A stretch of DNA of 64,000 bases from an uncultured Lachnospiraceae bacterium (lineage in GTDB: Bacteria > Bacillota > Clostridia > Lachnospirales > Lachnospiraceae), in contig CAJUGG010000102.1 in assembly GCA_910585995.1 (NCBI GenBank), forward strand, positions 1-64,000. Reading direction: 5' to 3'. The notes below the pieces were generated by a model that was given only the letters and a program-made list of their open reading frames with translations, was not told the DNA's origin and searched no databases. Position numbers and translations under genes: made by a program. Within the stretch, counting starts at the first letter, position 1; each line of letters starts with the position of its first letter. Shown here one piece after another: positions 28,752-37,033 of this stretch.

Positions 28752-30377
28752 TCACTCCCATCCTACTTCTATCTTTTTCATATATGCATCCAGAAAAACC
28801 ATCCGTTTCTGCAGAAACGTGCGGATTTTTTCATAATCTCCGTCATGATGGCTGTCCGGCCAGCGCTTCGCATCCCTTGCAAATGCGCCGGAATCCTGTA
28901 CTTGGTGGATGCAGCCCCTAAGTACCTCTTCCATATGCGCATCAGACAGCGTATCCTGACGAAGCATCCTCCATCTGTCTGCCGCATAACTTCTGATCCC
29001 TCCCACGTTCAGCGACAGCATCCGGTCTGCCAAAGGCCACTCCAGATACTGATCTGCCCGCTCCGGCGCATACACGGTATACAATGCCTGCTTCTCATCC
29101 ACATACGTATTGCCCCAACTTAGGTCCACATCCCAAGGAACCAGGTAGAGCCGATAGCCTTCTGTCTCTCTCTTAAAAGCAAAAAACATATTTTTATATA
29201 TATTATCTTCCCCATATATCATCTGAAGATACAACCAAATATCCGCGAAATTTGCCATATCCAGAAGTTTTGGGGCTTCTTTTATAAAATCTTCATCTTT
29301 TTTTTCACAAAGTTCGGTAAACTGACGAAAACACTGCCAGTCTTCTCTGGTGCCGGCCCCGTCTCTTCCCTTGATCTCCATCCCCAGCACGCTTAGATAT
29401 TCTTCCGGGGAAACCTCGTCAAATAATTGGGATTCCAATTCTCTGCCATAAGTCCGTTTATACAGATATTCCTGTTCGGAGATCTCCAGCTGCTTACTGT
29501 CAATCGGTTCTAATATGCCGTACAATCCTCGGTATTCTCCATTGACGATCAGTTCCACATATTCCATATGGGTTCCAAAATGCGCCGGATAGCCCTCCAT
29601 CGAAGCTCCAAATTCATTCCAAAGCTCGATATTGAACTTGTCCCGCACCTTCGTCCCGTCGCTGTAAATGGCATAAAAGATCCACGAGTCGGCATCCCGC
29701 ATCCCCAACACGGACTGAGCATTTTTTCTGACTACTCCTGTGGGTGTCACCGTGATCAGATTGAGGCGGTATCCTTTCTTGGGAAAATCCCTGGTGGTCT
29801 GTCCCCGCTCATGGGCTTCAAATGCCGAAGTCAAAGTCCAGACGGGCTGTCCGCAGTCCTGATAAAAGACAATGCTTCCCGCAAAGACCGTGTCAATGTC
29901 AAGATCCGCATTGGTCTCGATGCGTACCACAGGAAGTCCGGTAAAGACCACATCTATAACGGCACAGGAGGCTTCTCTTTCATTCCATACCAGAAGCGGA
30001 ACTTTTTGTCCGTCTGCCACGACGGTCTTTTTATCGAGTATTGTATAATCTTCTAATGGAAGCACCTGCAGTCCTTTCAGGGATTCCTGAAAAGATCCGG
30101 CTTCCCACCCGGTCTGGTCCATATCGACGGGAAGATACCAAGTATCACTTCCCCGGTCACAGGCCAGTTCTTCCCCGCGGAAGCATAGCTTGATCTCCTC
30201 TGTGGGCAGCGTCTGGCTCAGATGCGTGATAAGATCCTGGGCTTGTCGTACCTGTCCTGTCAAAGCTCCTGGTTCCAGCCAGGAGGGCTGTTTCGCCTGC
30301 CTCGAATAAACTCCGAAAAAAAAGAAGAAGCCCGCGAATAACAGAACGTTCAACAGCAATGCTGTCTTTTTTTTCAT
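28752..30377 (-). CDS. CotH-family protein kinase, membrane anchored
   Basis: 541 residues. One N-terminal membrane helix (about 7-24) and a polar exported domain. The CotH kinase core is recognisable by KGYRLNL, KVRDKFNIELWNEF, the LIVNGEYRGLYGILEPID strand and LVPWDVDLSWGNTY, in which the Asp residues correspond to the ATP/metal-binding and catalytic positions of spore-coat CotH kinases. As it is probably extracellular, the phosphoryl donor is unclear. It is first in the operon CotH-VTC-DUF4956-glycosyltransferases and is preceded by a strong extended -10 promoter. Confidence 0.88.
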   Translation of the reverse strand: MKKKTALLLNVLLFAGFFFFFGVYSRQAKQPSWLEPGALTGQVRQAQDLITHLSQTLPTEEIKLCFRGEELACDRGSDTWYLPVDMDQTGWEAGSFQESLKGLQVLPLEDYTILDKKTVVADGQKVPLLVWNEREASCAVIDVVFTGLPVVRIETNADLDIDTVFAGSIVFYQDCGQPVWTLTSAFEAHERGQTTRDFPKKGYRLNLITVTPTGVVRKNAQSVLGMRDADSWIFYAIYSDGTKVRDKFNIELWNEFGASMEGYPAHFGTHMEYVELIVNGEYRGLYGILEPIDSKQLEISEQEYLYKRTYGRELESQLFDEVSPEEYLSVLGMEIKGRDGAGTREDWQCFRQFTELCEKKDEDFIKEAPKLLDMANFADIWLYLQMIYGEDNIYKNMFFAFKRETEGYRLYLVPWDVDLSWGNTYVDEKQALYTVYAPERADQYLEWPLADRMLSLNVGGIRSYAADRWRMLRQDTLSDAHMEEVLRGCIHQVQDSGAFARDAKRWPDSHHDGDYEKIRTFLQKRMVFLDAYMKKIEVGWE

Positions 30378-30460
30378 TCAGTCTCTCCTGTATGCTTCAA
30401 TTTTGATACTTTTAGCTGTTTTATTAGCTTTGATGACGCCTTGTCATGATTTATTAGCAC

Positions 30461-30489
30461 ATTATAGCAGTTTTCTTGGCAATGCGCAA
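30461..30489 (-). promoter_or_regulatory. Extended -10 promoter for the CotH operon
   Basis: On the minus strand TTGCGC (30484-30489), a 17-bp spacer and TATAAT (30461-30466), preceded by TG one base upstream (extended -10). The divergent plus-strand gene may use TTTACT-17-TAAAGT, near 30542-30570. Confidence 0.8.
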
Positions 30490-30612
30490 CAGGGGTTTTT
30501 AAAGGTGAACATTTTCTAAATAAGCGTCGCCACTCTATAACTTTACTTTTTGGGGTTTCCATGATAAAGTGAGGGGGAAGTTAAGATTTTGAGGATATGA
30601 GGTGATCATTTT

Positions 30613-31956
30613 ATGAGAAGACGTATTTGGTATATGAGTTTATTGCTGTCGGTGATGTTGGTTGCTGGGTGTGGGAAGAAGGAGGAGGCGGCGCCGAAGG
30701 AAGCAGAGGCTTTGGTGGAAGAAGAGGCTAAGGAACCTCCGGCTCCTGGGGAGGAGACTTGGGGGACGGCGCCGGAGTATAAAGCAACATTGATTACGAC
30801 GACGCCTGTACGGTATCTGGCAGTGACGGTGGGGCAGACAGAAGAAGAAGTGAATCTGACCTGGTACTCTCCGGCAGAAGAAGCGGGACAAGTGTACTGG
30901 ACGACAGCAGAGGATACGGAGTTTGCCAATGCGGTGACGTTTGAGGCAAATGTATATCCGTCGGATATCACTTCTGGATATTATGTAAACCGTGCGACAG
31001 TTACCGGACTTTTGCCAAAGACAGAGTATTTGTATCAGGTGGGAAATGAGGAAGCCATGTCTCCTTCCTATACGTATACCACACCTGATTTTTCGGATGA
31101 ATTTCGGTTTACGGCGGTGGGCGATGCGCAAATTGGAAAGCCCGTGGAGGAAGTGGACCGACAGAAAAATAACTGGCATAAATTATTAAATAAAGTAAAA
31201 TATCATTTTCCGGATACCAGTTTTTTGGTGTCCCTGGGTGATCAGGTCAATGATTTTGATGACAATGAACAGTATAACGCCTTTTTAAATCAGGGAGCGC
31301 TCTACAGCCTGTCCCTGGCTCCGGTGAAAGGAAACCACGATATGGGAGGGCCGCAGTATTCGGAGCATTTTCTGCTGCCGAATCAGTCCACACTAGGAAC
31401 CTGTGACAATGACGGAGATGGAGACTATTGGTTTACCAGGGGCAATGCCCTCTTTATGGTATTAGACACTATGGATTCTACAAAATGGGGAGAGCACGCA
31501 GATTTTATCGCCTCTGCGGTGGAAGCCAATCCAGACGCCAAATGGCGGATAGTATTCTCTCATTTTTCTCCCTATAATGCCTATGAAAATTATCTGGAAA
31601 ATGCAAAAAATATTCGTCCCTATTTCCTCGCGTTTACCAGTGCCTATGAGATTGATCTGGTCATGTGCGGACATGATCATGCCTATGTGCGCACACACTT
31701 TATTCAGGAGGACGGAAGCTTCCAGGAATACGAAAGCCCTGCCCAAAATCCAGAAGGCACGCTGTATCTGACATTAAGTTCGTCAAGCGGCAGCCTCTAC
31801 CGCCGCCCCACAGACCAGGAAGAAGCCGCAGTCTCCAAAAAACGCGATACTCCGGAAGTCACTGACGTACAGATCACCCCGAACAGCCTGACCGTCAGCA
31901 CCTACAATGCTGAGACCTGGGAGCCTACGGATACTTTCGAGATACAAAAGCCATAA
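30613..31956 (+). CDS. Secreted metallophosphatase lipoprotein, purple acid phosphatase-like
   Basis: 447 residues. Lipoprotein signal with lipobox VAGC at about residue 20, then an acidic linker, an Ig-like purple acid phosphatase N-terminal domain (VGQTEEEVNLTWYSP) and the calcineurin-like core: FTAVGDAQIG, SLGDQVND, VKGNHDMGG, IVFSHFSP and CGHDHAYVR, which supply the dimetal ligands. It would hydrolyse phosphomonoesters or phosphoanhydrides outside the cell. It is transcribed divergently from the CotH/VTC/DUF4956 operon, and a phosphatase paired with a kinase and a polyphosphate-type protein is suggestive. A terminator follows. Confidence 0.92.
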   Translation: MRRRIWYMSLLLSVMLVAGCGKKEEAAPKEAEALVEEEAKEPPAPGEETWGTAPEYKATLITTTPVRYLAVTVGQTEEEVNLTWYSPAEEAGQVYWTTAEDTEFANAVTFEANVYPSDITSGYYVNRATVTGLLPKTEYLYQVGNEEAMSPSYTYTTPDFSDEFRFTAVGDAQIGKPVEEVDRQKNNWHKLLNKVKYHFPDTSFLVSLGDQVNDFDDNEQYNAFLNQGALYSLSLAPVKGNHDMGGPQYSEHFLLPNQSTLGTCDNDGDGDYWFTRGNALFMVLDTMDSTKWGEHADFIASAVEANPDAKWRIVFSHFSPYNAYENYLENAKNIRPYFLAFTSAYEIDLVMCGHDHAYVRTHFIQEDGSFQEYESPAQNPEGTLYLTLSSSSGSLYRRPTDQEEAAVSKKRDTPEVTDVQITPNSLTVSTYNAETWEPTDTFEIQKP

Positions 31957-31968
31957 TCACAGATTAGA

Positions 31969-32007
31969 AAAAGGGATCATCCCATCTGAGACGGTCCCCT
32001 ATTTTTT
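31969..32007 (+). terminator. Intrinsic terminator after the metallophosphatase gene
   Basis: GGGATC (31973-31978) pairs with GGTCCC (31993-31998), flanked by AAAAA on the left and TTTTTT on the right. The symmetric A/T tracts suggest it also serves the convergent minus-strand gene ending at 31999. Confidence 0.7.
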
Positions 32008-32901
32008 CTTCTTAGAGACTCCTGCATGTTTGGTGATCTTATATATGTATATCTTTTCACTCAGGTCTTTTTTGTCTATCTGAATCCCTTTGGGCACACT
32101 GGCGCAAAAATAGATGCGGTCCGGCGGTCTTGTGCCGATCTTTTTCATCTTGGTGTGCATCTCGCAGACAATCTCCCCGTGGTCTGCCTGCTTGGTCAGT
32201 TCGTTTTTTACTGTCTTACGGCTTCGTTCGGGAGAACAGGAGACGGACATCCGGTCTCCGAGAGACTGATTATCCATCGGCCCATATTTATGAAGCAAGT
32301 CCGGGATCTCTTTCTGAATACAGTACAAGTGATGCAGGATCTCTTTTCGTCTGCACAAAAAGCCAGCTTCCAGACGCTCCATGGAATCTTTGATCTTTTT
32401 ATCAAACACCAGTTCTCTATATAAGACCGGAAGATCCTGAGAAAATTCCAGCAGAGAATCTGTGGAATCTTCCAACAAGATCATCACCTTTTGCAGCTCT
32501 TCTGTCTGAAAGACATAGCGAAGCCCTTCCTGATCTTCACAGCAGACCACAAGATAAGAGGCGTCAAAATCTCCCTCTCCTTCTAAAGCTTCCTGAAAAA
32601 CTGCCGTCTCCAGTTCACAATGTCTTAGGATCTCCCTCTTTTCGGTCTCATACCGCGGGCCATCCATCACAATCTGTCCTCTGGCCATCTCTTTTTCCAA
32701 AAGCCGGCTCAGACGGATACAGTCTTCTTCTCTGTGATGGGTATAGATAAAGTCAATCAGTTCTTCATAACGAGACTCTGACAAAATACAGACTCCGGAA
32801 TATCTTTTTAATTCCTCCAACAGATCCAGCACGGTATCTAACTCCTGGTTCTGGATGGCATCGCATAAAGTAGCATTACTCAGGAGCATGTCTACGTTCA
32901 T
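31999..32901 (-). CDS. Third component of DUF262/AAA module, unknown function
   Basis: 300 residues, no confident family. The first ~200 residues are mostly helical and acidic. The last ~60 contain a compact basic domain with MHTKMKKIG, then RIYFC and KIYIYKITKHA, a pattern of His-Thr-Lys followed by short strands. I have seen this in small RelE/HigB-like proteins, so a toxin-like RNase domain is conceivable but unproven. Its start lies 26 bases inside the ATPase gene, so the two are translationally coupled and probably form a complex. It ends in KKKK at the shared terminator. Confidence 0.75.
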   Translation of the reverse strand: MNVDMLLSNATLCDAIQNQELDTVLDLLEELKRYSGVCILSESRYEELIDFIYTHHREEDCIRLSRLLEKEMARGQIVMDGPRYETEKREILRHCELETAVFQEALEGEGDFDASYLVVCCEDQEGLRYVFQTEELQKVMILLEDSTDSLLEFSQDLPVLYRELVFDKKIKDSMERLEAGFLCRRKEILHHLYCIQKEIPDLLHKYGPMDNQSLGDRMSVSCSPERSRKTVKNELTKQADHGEIVCEMHTKMKKIGTRPPDRIYFCASVPKGIQIDKKDLSEKIYIYKITKHAGVSKKKK

Positions 32902-33964
32902 TTACCAACCTCATTTTTCGTAAGTAATACAGATCTTTTTCCACTTGTTCCATAAAGTCTTCGGGCCATGTATGGAACTGGGCATTGGCATCCATCTCCA
33001 AAAATTCTGACTTGTTTTCGCTGTCAAAATAATAGATGCCCACATCTTCTGCCTGGATCTTACATTCTGGCCCAACCACTGCTTTCCGAAGTCCATTGAC
33101 CACATGGTCGCTGTGCGTCTCCACCACCACCTGTACCCCTGCATGAGCTACAAACGCCAGGAATAGTGCCAGTTCTGACTGGGCCTTTGGGTGCAGATGG
33201 AGTTCCGGATTTTCGATCACCAGAAGATCCCCTTTTGCTGCTAAAAGGCCTCCCACAATGACTGGAAGCACAAATCCCACACCATATCCCACATTGGTTC
33301 TGTGAAACCGATACTCTTTTCCAAAAGATAGAGAGACCATATTGTCATTGCCTGTGGTAGCTGCCATCACTTTACTTCCCGGCAGGATATGCTGAAGCCA
33401 CTGATTGACCTGCACAGCAAACAACAGATTGTCCTGGTCCTGATAGCTTCGCTCCTTGTCAATATCAATCTTCAGAGAACGCCCGCGTTCTAAGATATAC
33501 GCGATGTATTCATTTTCTTTTCCCAGAACCAGATTCTCGGCATTGCCCCGGCGCTGGTATTTGCTGATCATCCGTTCTGAACCCAGATACCATACCTTTT
33601 TTTGCAGAGAATCTTCTTTACTTTCGACTTTCCGGTAATGGAGATTGTTATCGCCTTCATAAGAAGTGATCCCCCAGAGATGTTTTTTCCCTTCTTCTGT
33701 GACAGCGACCCAGATCACTTCCTCCTCTGCATCCTCGTACAGCAGTTCTTTAAAAGAATACAGGTCCAGATTGTATTTTGCATCCATCAGATCCAGATCC
33801 CCCATCACCGACTGGTCTGCTGCCATCTCCATTCCCAACAGCAAAGCCTGGATCACAGAAGATTTTCCGCTGGAATTGACGCCGCATAAAAGGGTAAATG
33901 GCCGAAGTTCTACATCCAGTTCTGAAAAACATTTGAAATTTTCCATATGCAGATGCCCGATCAT
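32876..33964 (-). CDS. AAA ATPase, RecF/OLD-like with DUF3696-type C terminus
   Basis: 362 residues. It begins IGHLHMENFKCFSELDVEL, like RecF/SMC-type ATPases, with Walker A GVNSSGKSS near residue 30. The late half has LLVIENPELHLHPKAQ (Walker B and D-loop) and VVVETHSDHVVNGLRKAV (switch His). The C-terminal segment with YYFDSENKSEFLEMDANAQ and then TWPEDFMEQ resembles DUF3696. ATPases of this group are frequent in defence systems, where they sense DNA or energise a nuclease. There is no TOPRIM domain, so any nuclease would be supplied by a partner. It lies 12 bases behind the DUF262 gene. Confidence 0.85.
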   Translation of the reverse strand: MIGHLHMENFKCFSELDVELRPFTLLCGVNSSGKSSVIQALLLGMEMAADQSVMGDLDLMDAKYNLDLYSFKELLYEDAEEEVIWVAVTEEGKKHLWGITSYEGDNNLHYRKVESKEDSLQKKVWYLGSERMISKYQRRGNAENLVLGKENEYIAYILERGRSLKIDIDKERSYQDQDNLLFAVQVNQWLQHILPGSKVMAATTGNDNMVSLSFGKEYRFHRTNVGYGVGFVLPVIVGGLLAAKGDLLVIENPELHLHPKAQSELALFLAFVAHAGVQVVVETHSDHVVNGLRKAVVGPECKIQAEDVGIYYFDSENKSEFLEMDANAQFHTWPEDFMEQVEKDLYYLRKMRLVNERRHAPE

Positions 33965-33976
33965 CCTGTTCCTCCT

Positions 33977-35383
33977 CTAACTATAGATCTGATCCAGAAA
34001 TTCCTGTACCTTTCCCATCGTTGTCTCTCTCAACTGATAATTGGTATTGTGTGAGATGGAATCAAAAAATTCCTTGTCCCGATGCAGAAATTCTGCAAAT
34101 TCCTGACAGATATTCCCTCTTTTTCTAATCTTTACGGCACTGTAGGACGACAACAGGACGGAAAACGCAATAAACAGAGATTTATTGATGGGGTTTTTCC
34201 ACTCAGTTGCCCAGCCGTCCTTATCCATCTCAATCTTCCGAAACGCTTTTCGCCCAAACATCAGATACGCACGTTTCATCGCCTTGGTAAAACAGGTTTC
34301 GATCTCCGTATAGGGTATTTTTTTGCACTGATTTAGTCTGACCGCAACTTCATCGATAAATTCATCCATCTTGGTGGAATATTCGATCTTTAGGAAATTG
34401 TCCCGATACAGGCAGTAAAACCCGATATACCGCATGATCAGCTCCTGTGCCATCATCCGTTTATCACTGATACTGTAATCGGTGGCTTTTAAAAACTCCT
34501 CTTTTTCCGCCATATCCCGAACAAATGTTCTCACTTCTTTTTTCATAAATGCATGACGGATCTCCTGCTTATTCAGCTCTTTTCCGCCGGTATTCAGCCG
34601 TTTAAAGATATCCAGCTTGACATTTTCCGGGGTGCTCGGTTCGATGATATTGCAGTCAATCTGATACGTCCTCAGGTCGCGCACCAGCTTCGGACGCAGA
34701 TTTTTCTCTTCCGGGACTTCTTTGTTTTTAAAATACCGCCCCTCACATTCCTCTTTGAGATACTCTAACTTGCTCAGGCGAAACTCGTTATGAAAAAATT
34801 TATAGATTGTAGTTAATCTTTGTACGCCGTCTACCACCTGAAGCTTGCCCTCTTTGTCCCTGGCAAAATAAAAGACCGGCAGCGGGATATTTAACAAAAT
34901 CGATTCAATCAGGCGGGATTTTCTCACATTGTCCCATACATAATCCCTCTGAAAATCGGGTGCCAGATCCAGGACGGGTTCTTCATCCTCCTCACCATCG
35001 ATCATCCCCACGATCTCTTTGAGGGAAAACCTGCCCGGCGCTACGGTAATCAGGGCAGGATCATAGGGCACCTTGATCACTGGCTCTTCTTCTTCCTCCA
35101 CCTGCTCGAAACCACTCTCATAGTTTTCCTGCTGGACCTTTAAGATCTCCGCATAGCGCTGCTCAAATAGTCCTAAGATCTCCCTGGCATACGCCTGATA
35201 GATCCCCTGACATCTCTCCATCAGGATCTTTCGCCCGCTGGAAGTCTCATCCCGTTCGATCTTCAGCTGGATCTTTTGATCTTCGGTCTGAAAGATATTC
35301 TCATCTTTCGGGGACTCTACAAAACACAGATAGTCAAATCCCCCTTTTTCATCCAGCTTTAGTTCGATCTGTATCGATCCCAT
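33977..35383 (-). CDS. DUF262 (GmrS/ParB-like) protein
   Basis: 468 residues. The DUF262 core is evident from LAPDFQRDYVWDNVRKSRLI, ESILLNIPLPVFYFA and LQVVDGVQRLTTIYKFF; the DGVQRLTT segment corresponds to the DGQQR signature of the ParB/sulfiredoxin-like NTPase fold. The N-terminal ~130 residues are an extra acidic domain. No HNH (DUF1524) nuclease motif is seen in the C-terminal part, unlike GmrSD. DUF262 proteins act in modification-dependent restriction and related immunity. This is the first gene of the three-gene module and starts from AGGGA-type ribosome binding site 25 bases from gtrA. Confidence 0.87.
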   Translation of the reverse strand: MGSIQIELKLDEKGGFDYLCFVESPKDENIFQTEDQKIQLKIERDETSSGRKILMERCQGIYQAYAREILGLFEQRYAEILKVQQENYESGFEQVEEEEEPVIKVPYDPALITVAPGRFSLKEIVGMIDGEEDEEPVLDLAPDFQRDYVWDNVRKSRLIESILLNIPLPVFYFARDKEGKLQVVDGVQRLTTIYKFFHNEFRLSKLEYLKEECEGRYFKNKEVPEEKNLRPKLVRDLRTYQIDCNIIEPSTPENVKLDIFKRLNTGGKELNKQEIRHAFMKKEVRTFVRDMAEKEEFLKATDYSISDKRMMAQELIMRYIGFYCLYRDNFLKIEYSTKMDEFIDEVAVRLNQCKKIPYTEIETCFTKAMKRAYLMFGRKAFRKIEMDKDGWATEWKNPINKSLFIAFSVLLSSYSAVKIRKRGNICQEFAEFLHRDKEFFDSISHNTNYQLRETTMGKVQEFLDQIYS

Positions 35384-35407
35384 AGTTCCCTCTCATCCCC
35401 TTTTTTC

Positions 35408-35797
35408 TCAAGATTTCTTCTCAATAAAGATCTTCCTGCTTACAAAATTATACACCATCACCACTGCGGTAGCTCCGATCTTAGAGATCATATAGTGGAT
35501 GCCAAGGCCTTCCACCGCGGCCCACATACAGACTTCGTTGATGCCAAGACCGATGATGCTTAAAAAGACAAAGATCACAAACTCCTGGATCTTATTCTTA
35601 CTTTTGTCTGTCTCAAAGACAAATGTAACGCTTAAGAGATAGTTGACCACCACCGACACGGTAAAAGAGATCCCGCTGGAGATCAGATAGTCCACGGCGA
35701 ATCGTTCCGTCAACAGGACCATGATGCCATAGTCGATAAAAAAGCACAAAAACCCTACAAATCCAAACTTAATGATCTGCTCCATCAATTTTTTCAT
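35408..35797 (-). CDS. GtrA-family flippase-like membrane protein
   Basis: 129 residues with four membrane helices. The opening IIKFGFVGFLCFFIDYGIM and the third-helix FLSIIGLGINEVCMW are typical of GtrA. The family is thought to move polyprenyl-linked sugars across the membrane for glycan side-chain decoration. It overlaps neither neighbour but is only 3 bases from the SGNH gene, so it belongs to the polysaccharide operon. A matching GT39-type enzyme, the usual user of such donors, is encoded at 46249-47745. Confidence 0.9.
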   Translation of the reverse strand: MKKLMEQIIKFGFVGFLCFFIDYGIMVLLTERFAVDYLISSGISFTVSVVVNYLLSVTFVFETDKSKNKIQEFVIFVFLSIIGLGINEVCMWAAVEGLGIHYMISKIGATAVVMVYNFVSRKIFIEKKS

Positions 35798-35800
35798 ATG

Positions 35801-37018
35801 TTATCTTCTCCAATTCGATTTTGTCCCGCAGATCACGCTGTAGAGGCAGTCTGCGATCTGCCGGTATCCTGCCCTGCCCGGATGTACGGCATCTGTGGGC
35901 ACCGGGATCACCTTCTCTGCATGAGGATTGACCGGCTCTTCTTCCACATAAAAATTGTTGGCGCTGTCATGACAGATTCCCGCCGGGACACAATACAGAT
36001 TTTTCTCGTCCTTTAAAGCTTCTTCCAAGTACGTCATCAGATGAAAGACCTTCTGATCTTCCTCGTATTTATAACGGTCGCCGTAGAGGGCATAGCCATG
36101 ATTGTTCCACGAACCGATCCCATCCTGATTGGCCGGATACAGCGTATGCACCAGGTAGATGGGCAGAGCCGGGTCGTCTTCATGGATCTTTTGTACGATC
36201 TCTACGATGTTGTCTCCATTGATCCTGGGGTCTGTATCCAGCCCATTGGTCCCTAAGAACACTTCCACTGCATCTGGGTCAAAGCCCGTCATCTCTTTAT
36301 AATACGCCCAGTCAAATCCATTTGTCTCTTCATTATAGAAAGGATGCACTTCCTCTGTGGGTTCCTCCAGATCATATCCTGTCTCTGTCAGATAATTGGC
36401 AGCCGAAAAGCCTCTCCTCGCCTCTGTCAGAGAACCGCCCACGCCTCTGGTTCCCATATAGACGATCTGGTTGTCTGTCAGCTCATTCAGACGCTCATAC
36501 GTGGCTGTATCGCAGGAAAGACTGTCACCAAGCGTCAGCAGAGAAAAACTCTCCTTCATCGCATGTACAATCCGAAGCTCCGTCGTCGTCTTGGCCACCT
36601 GCGTTCCATTGTCATCAAATACCGTAAAAATCAAAGGATAGGTGCCGGCCAGCTCATCCTTTCCCGTCACAGAAAATTTGCGGTTCATATTTCTGCCCAC
36701 CGCGCAGGTCCATTTTACATGGTACTGAGAGATCCGTTCTCCCAGAGAAGTGATCTGATTATCATACAATTCAATCGTGACTCCGGAAGCTACATAAATC
36801 TCCTGCGGCAGAAAAAGTTCAATCCCGGTATATAAGCCTTCTTCATTTTCCACAACGCCTTTTGCCTCTAACTGTCTCTCTAGCACCCGCACCTCATACT
36901 CCCTGGCCATCTCATGGATCACCAGCACTGTGCCAAGAAAAAAACAACAGATCGTCAATATTAAGATGGTCGTCCGGTACGCATTTCTTATGACCTTCTC
37001 ACGCTCTACTCTCCTCAT
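35801..37018 (-). CDS. Membrane-anchored SGNH/GDSL-family esterase
   Basis: 405 residues. One N-terminal membrane helix (about 13-32), an Ig-like region, then the SGNH hydrolase: block I SLLTLGDSLSCDT with the nucleophile Ser, block III EVFLGTNGLD, and the late DAVHPGRAGY with the Asp-x-x-His pair. Together these residues form the catalytic triad. Extracytoplasmic SGNH enzymes in polysaccharide loci transfer or remove O-acetyl groups. It starts 15 bases after the large glycosyltransferase gene in the operon. Direction of the reaction is not known. Confidence 0.87.
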   Translation of the reverse strand: MRRVEREKVIRNAYRTTILILTICCFFLGTVLVIHEMAREYEVRVLERQLEAKGVVENEEGLYTGIELFLPQEIYVASGVTIELYDNQITSLGERISQYHVKWTCAVGRNMNRKFSVTGKDELAGTYPLIFTVFDDNGTQVAKTTTELRIVHAMKESFSLLTLGDSLSCDTATYERLNELTDNQIVYMGTRGVGGSLTEARRGFSAANYLTETGYDLEEPTEEVHPFYNEETNGFDWAYYKEMTGFDPDAVEVFLGTNGLDTDPRINGDNIVEIVQKIHEDDPALPIYLVHTLYPANQDGIGSWNNHGYALYGDRYKYEEDQKVFHLMTYLEEALKDEKNLYCVPAGICHDSANNFYVEEEPVNPHAEKVIPVPTDAVHPGRAGYRQIADCLYSVICGTKSNWRR

Positions 37019-37033
37019 GATCTCTTTACTCCT

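Noticed and set aside
30374..30562. A 62-codon frame upstream of the CotH gene
   Set aside because: It covers the strong extended -10 promoter of the CotH operon, and has no plausible start context or family.
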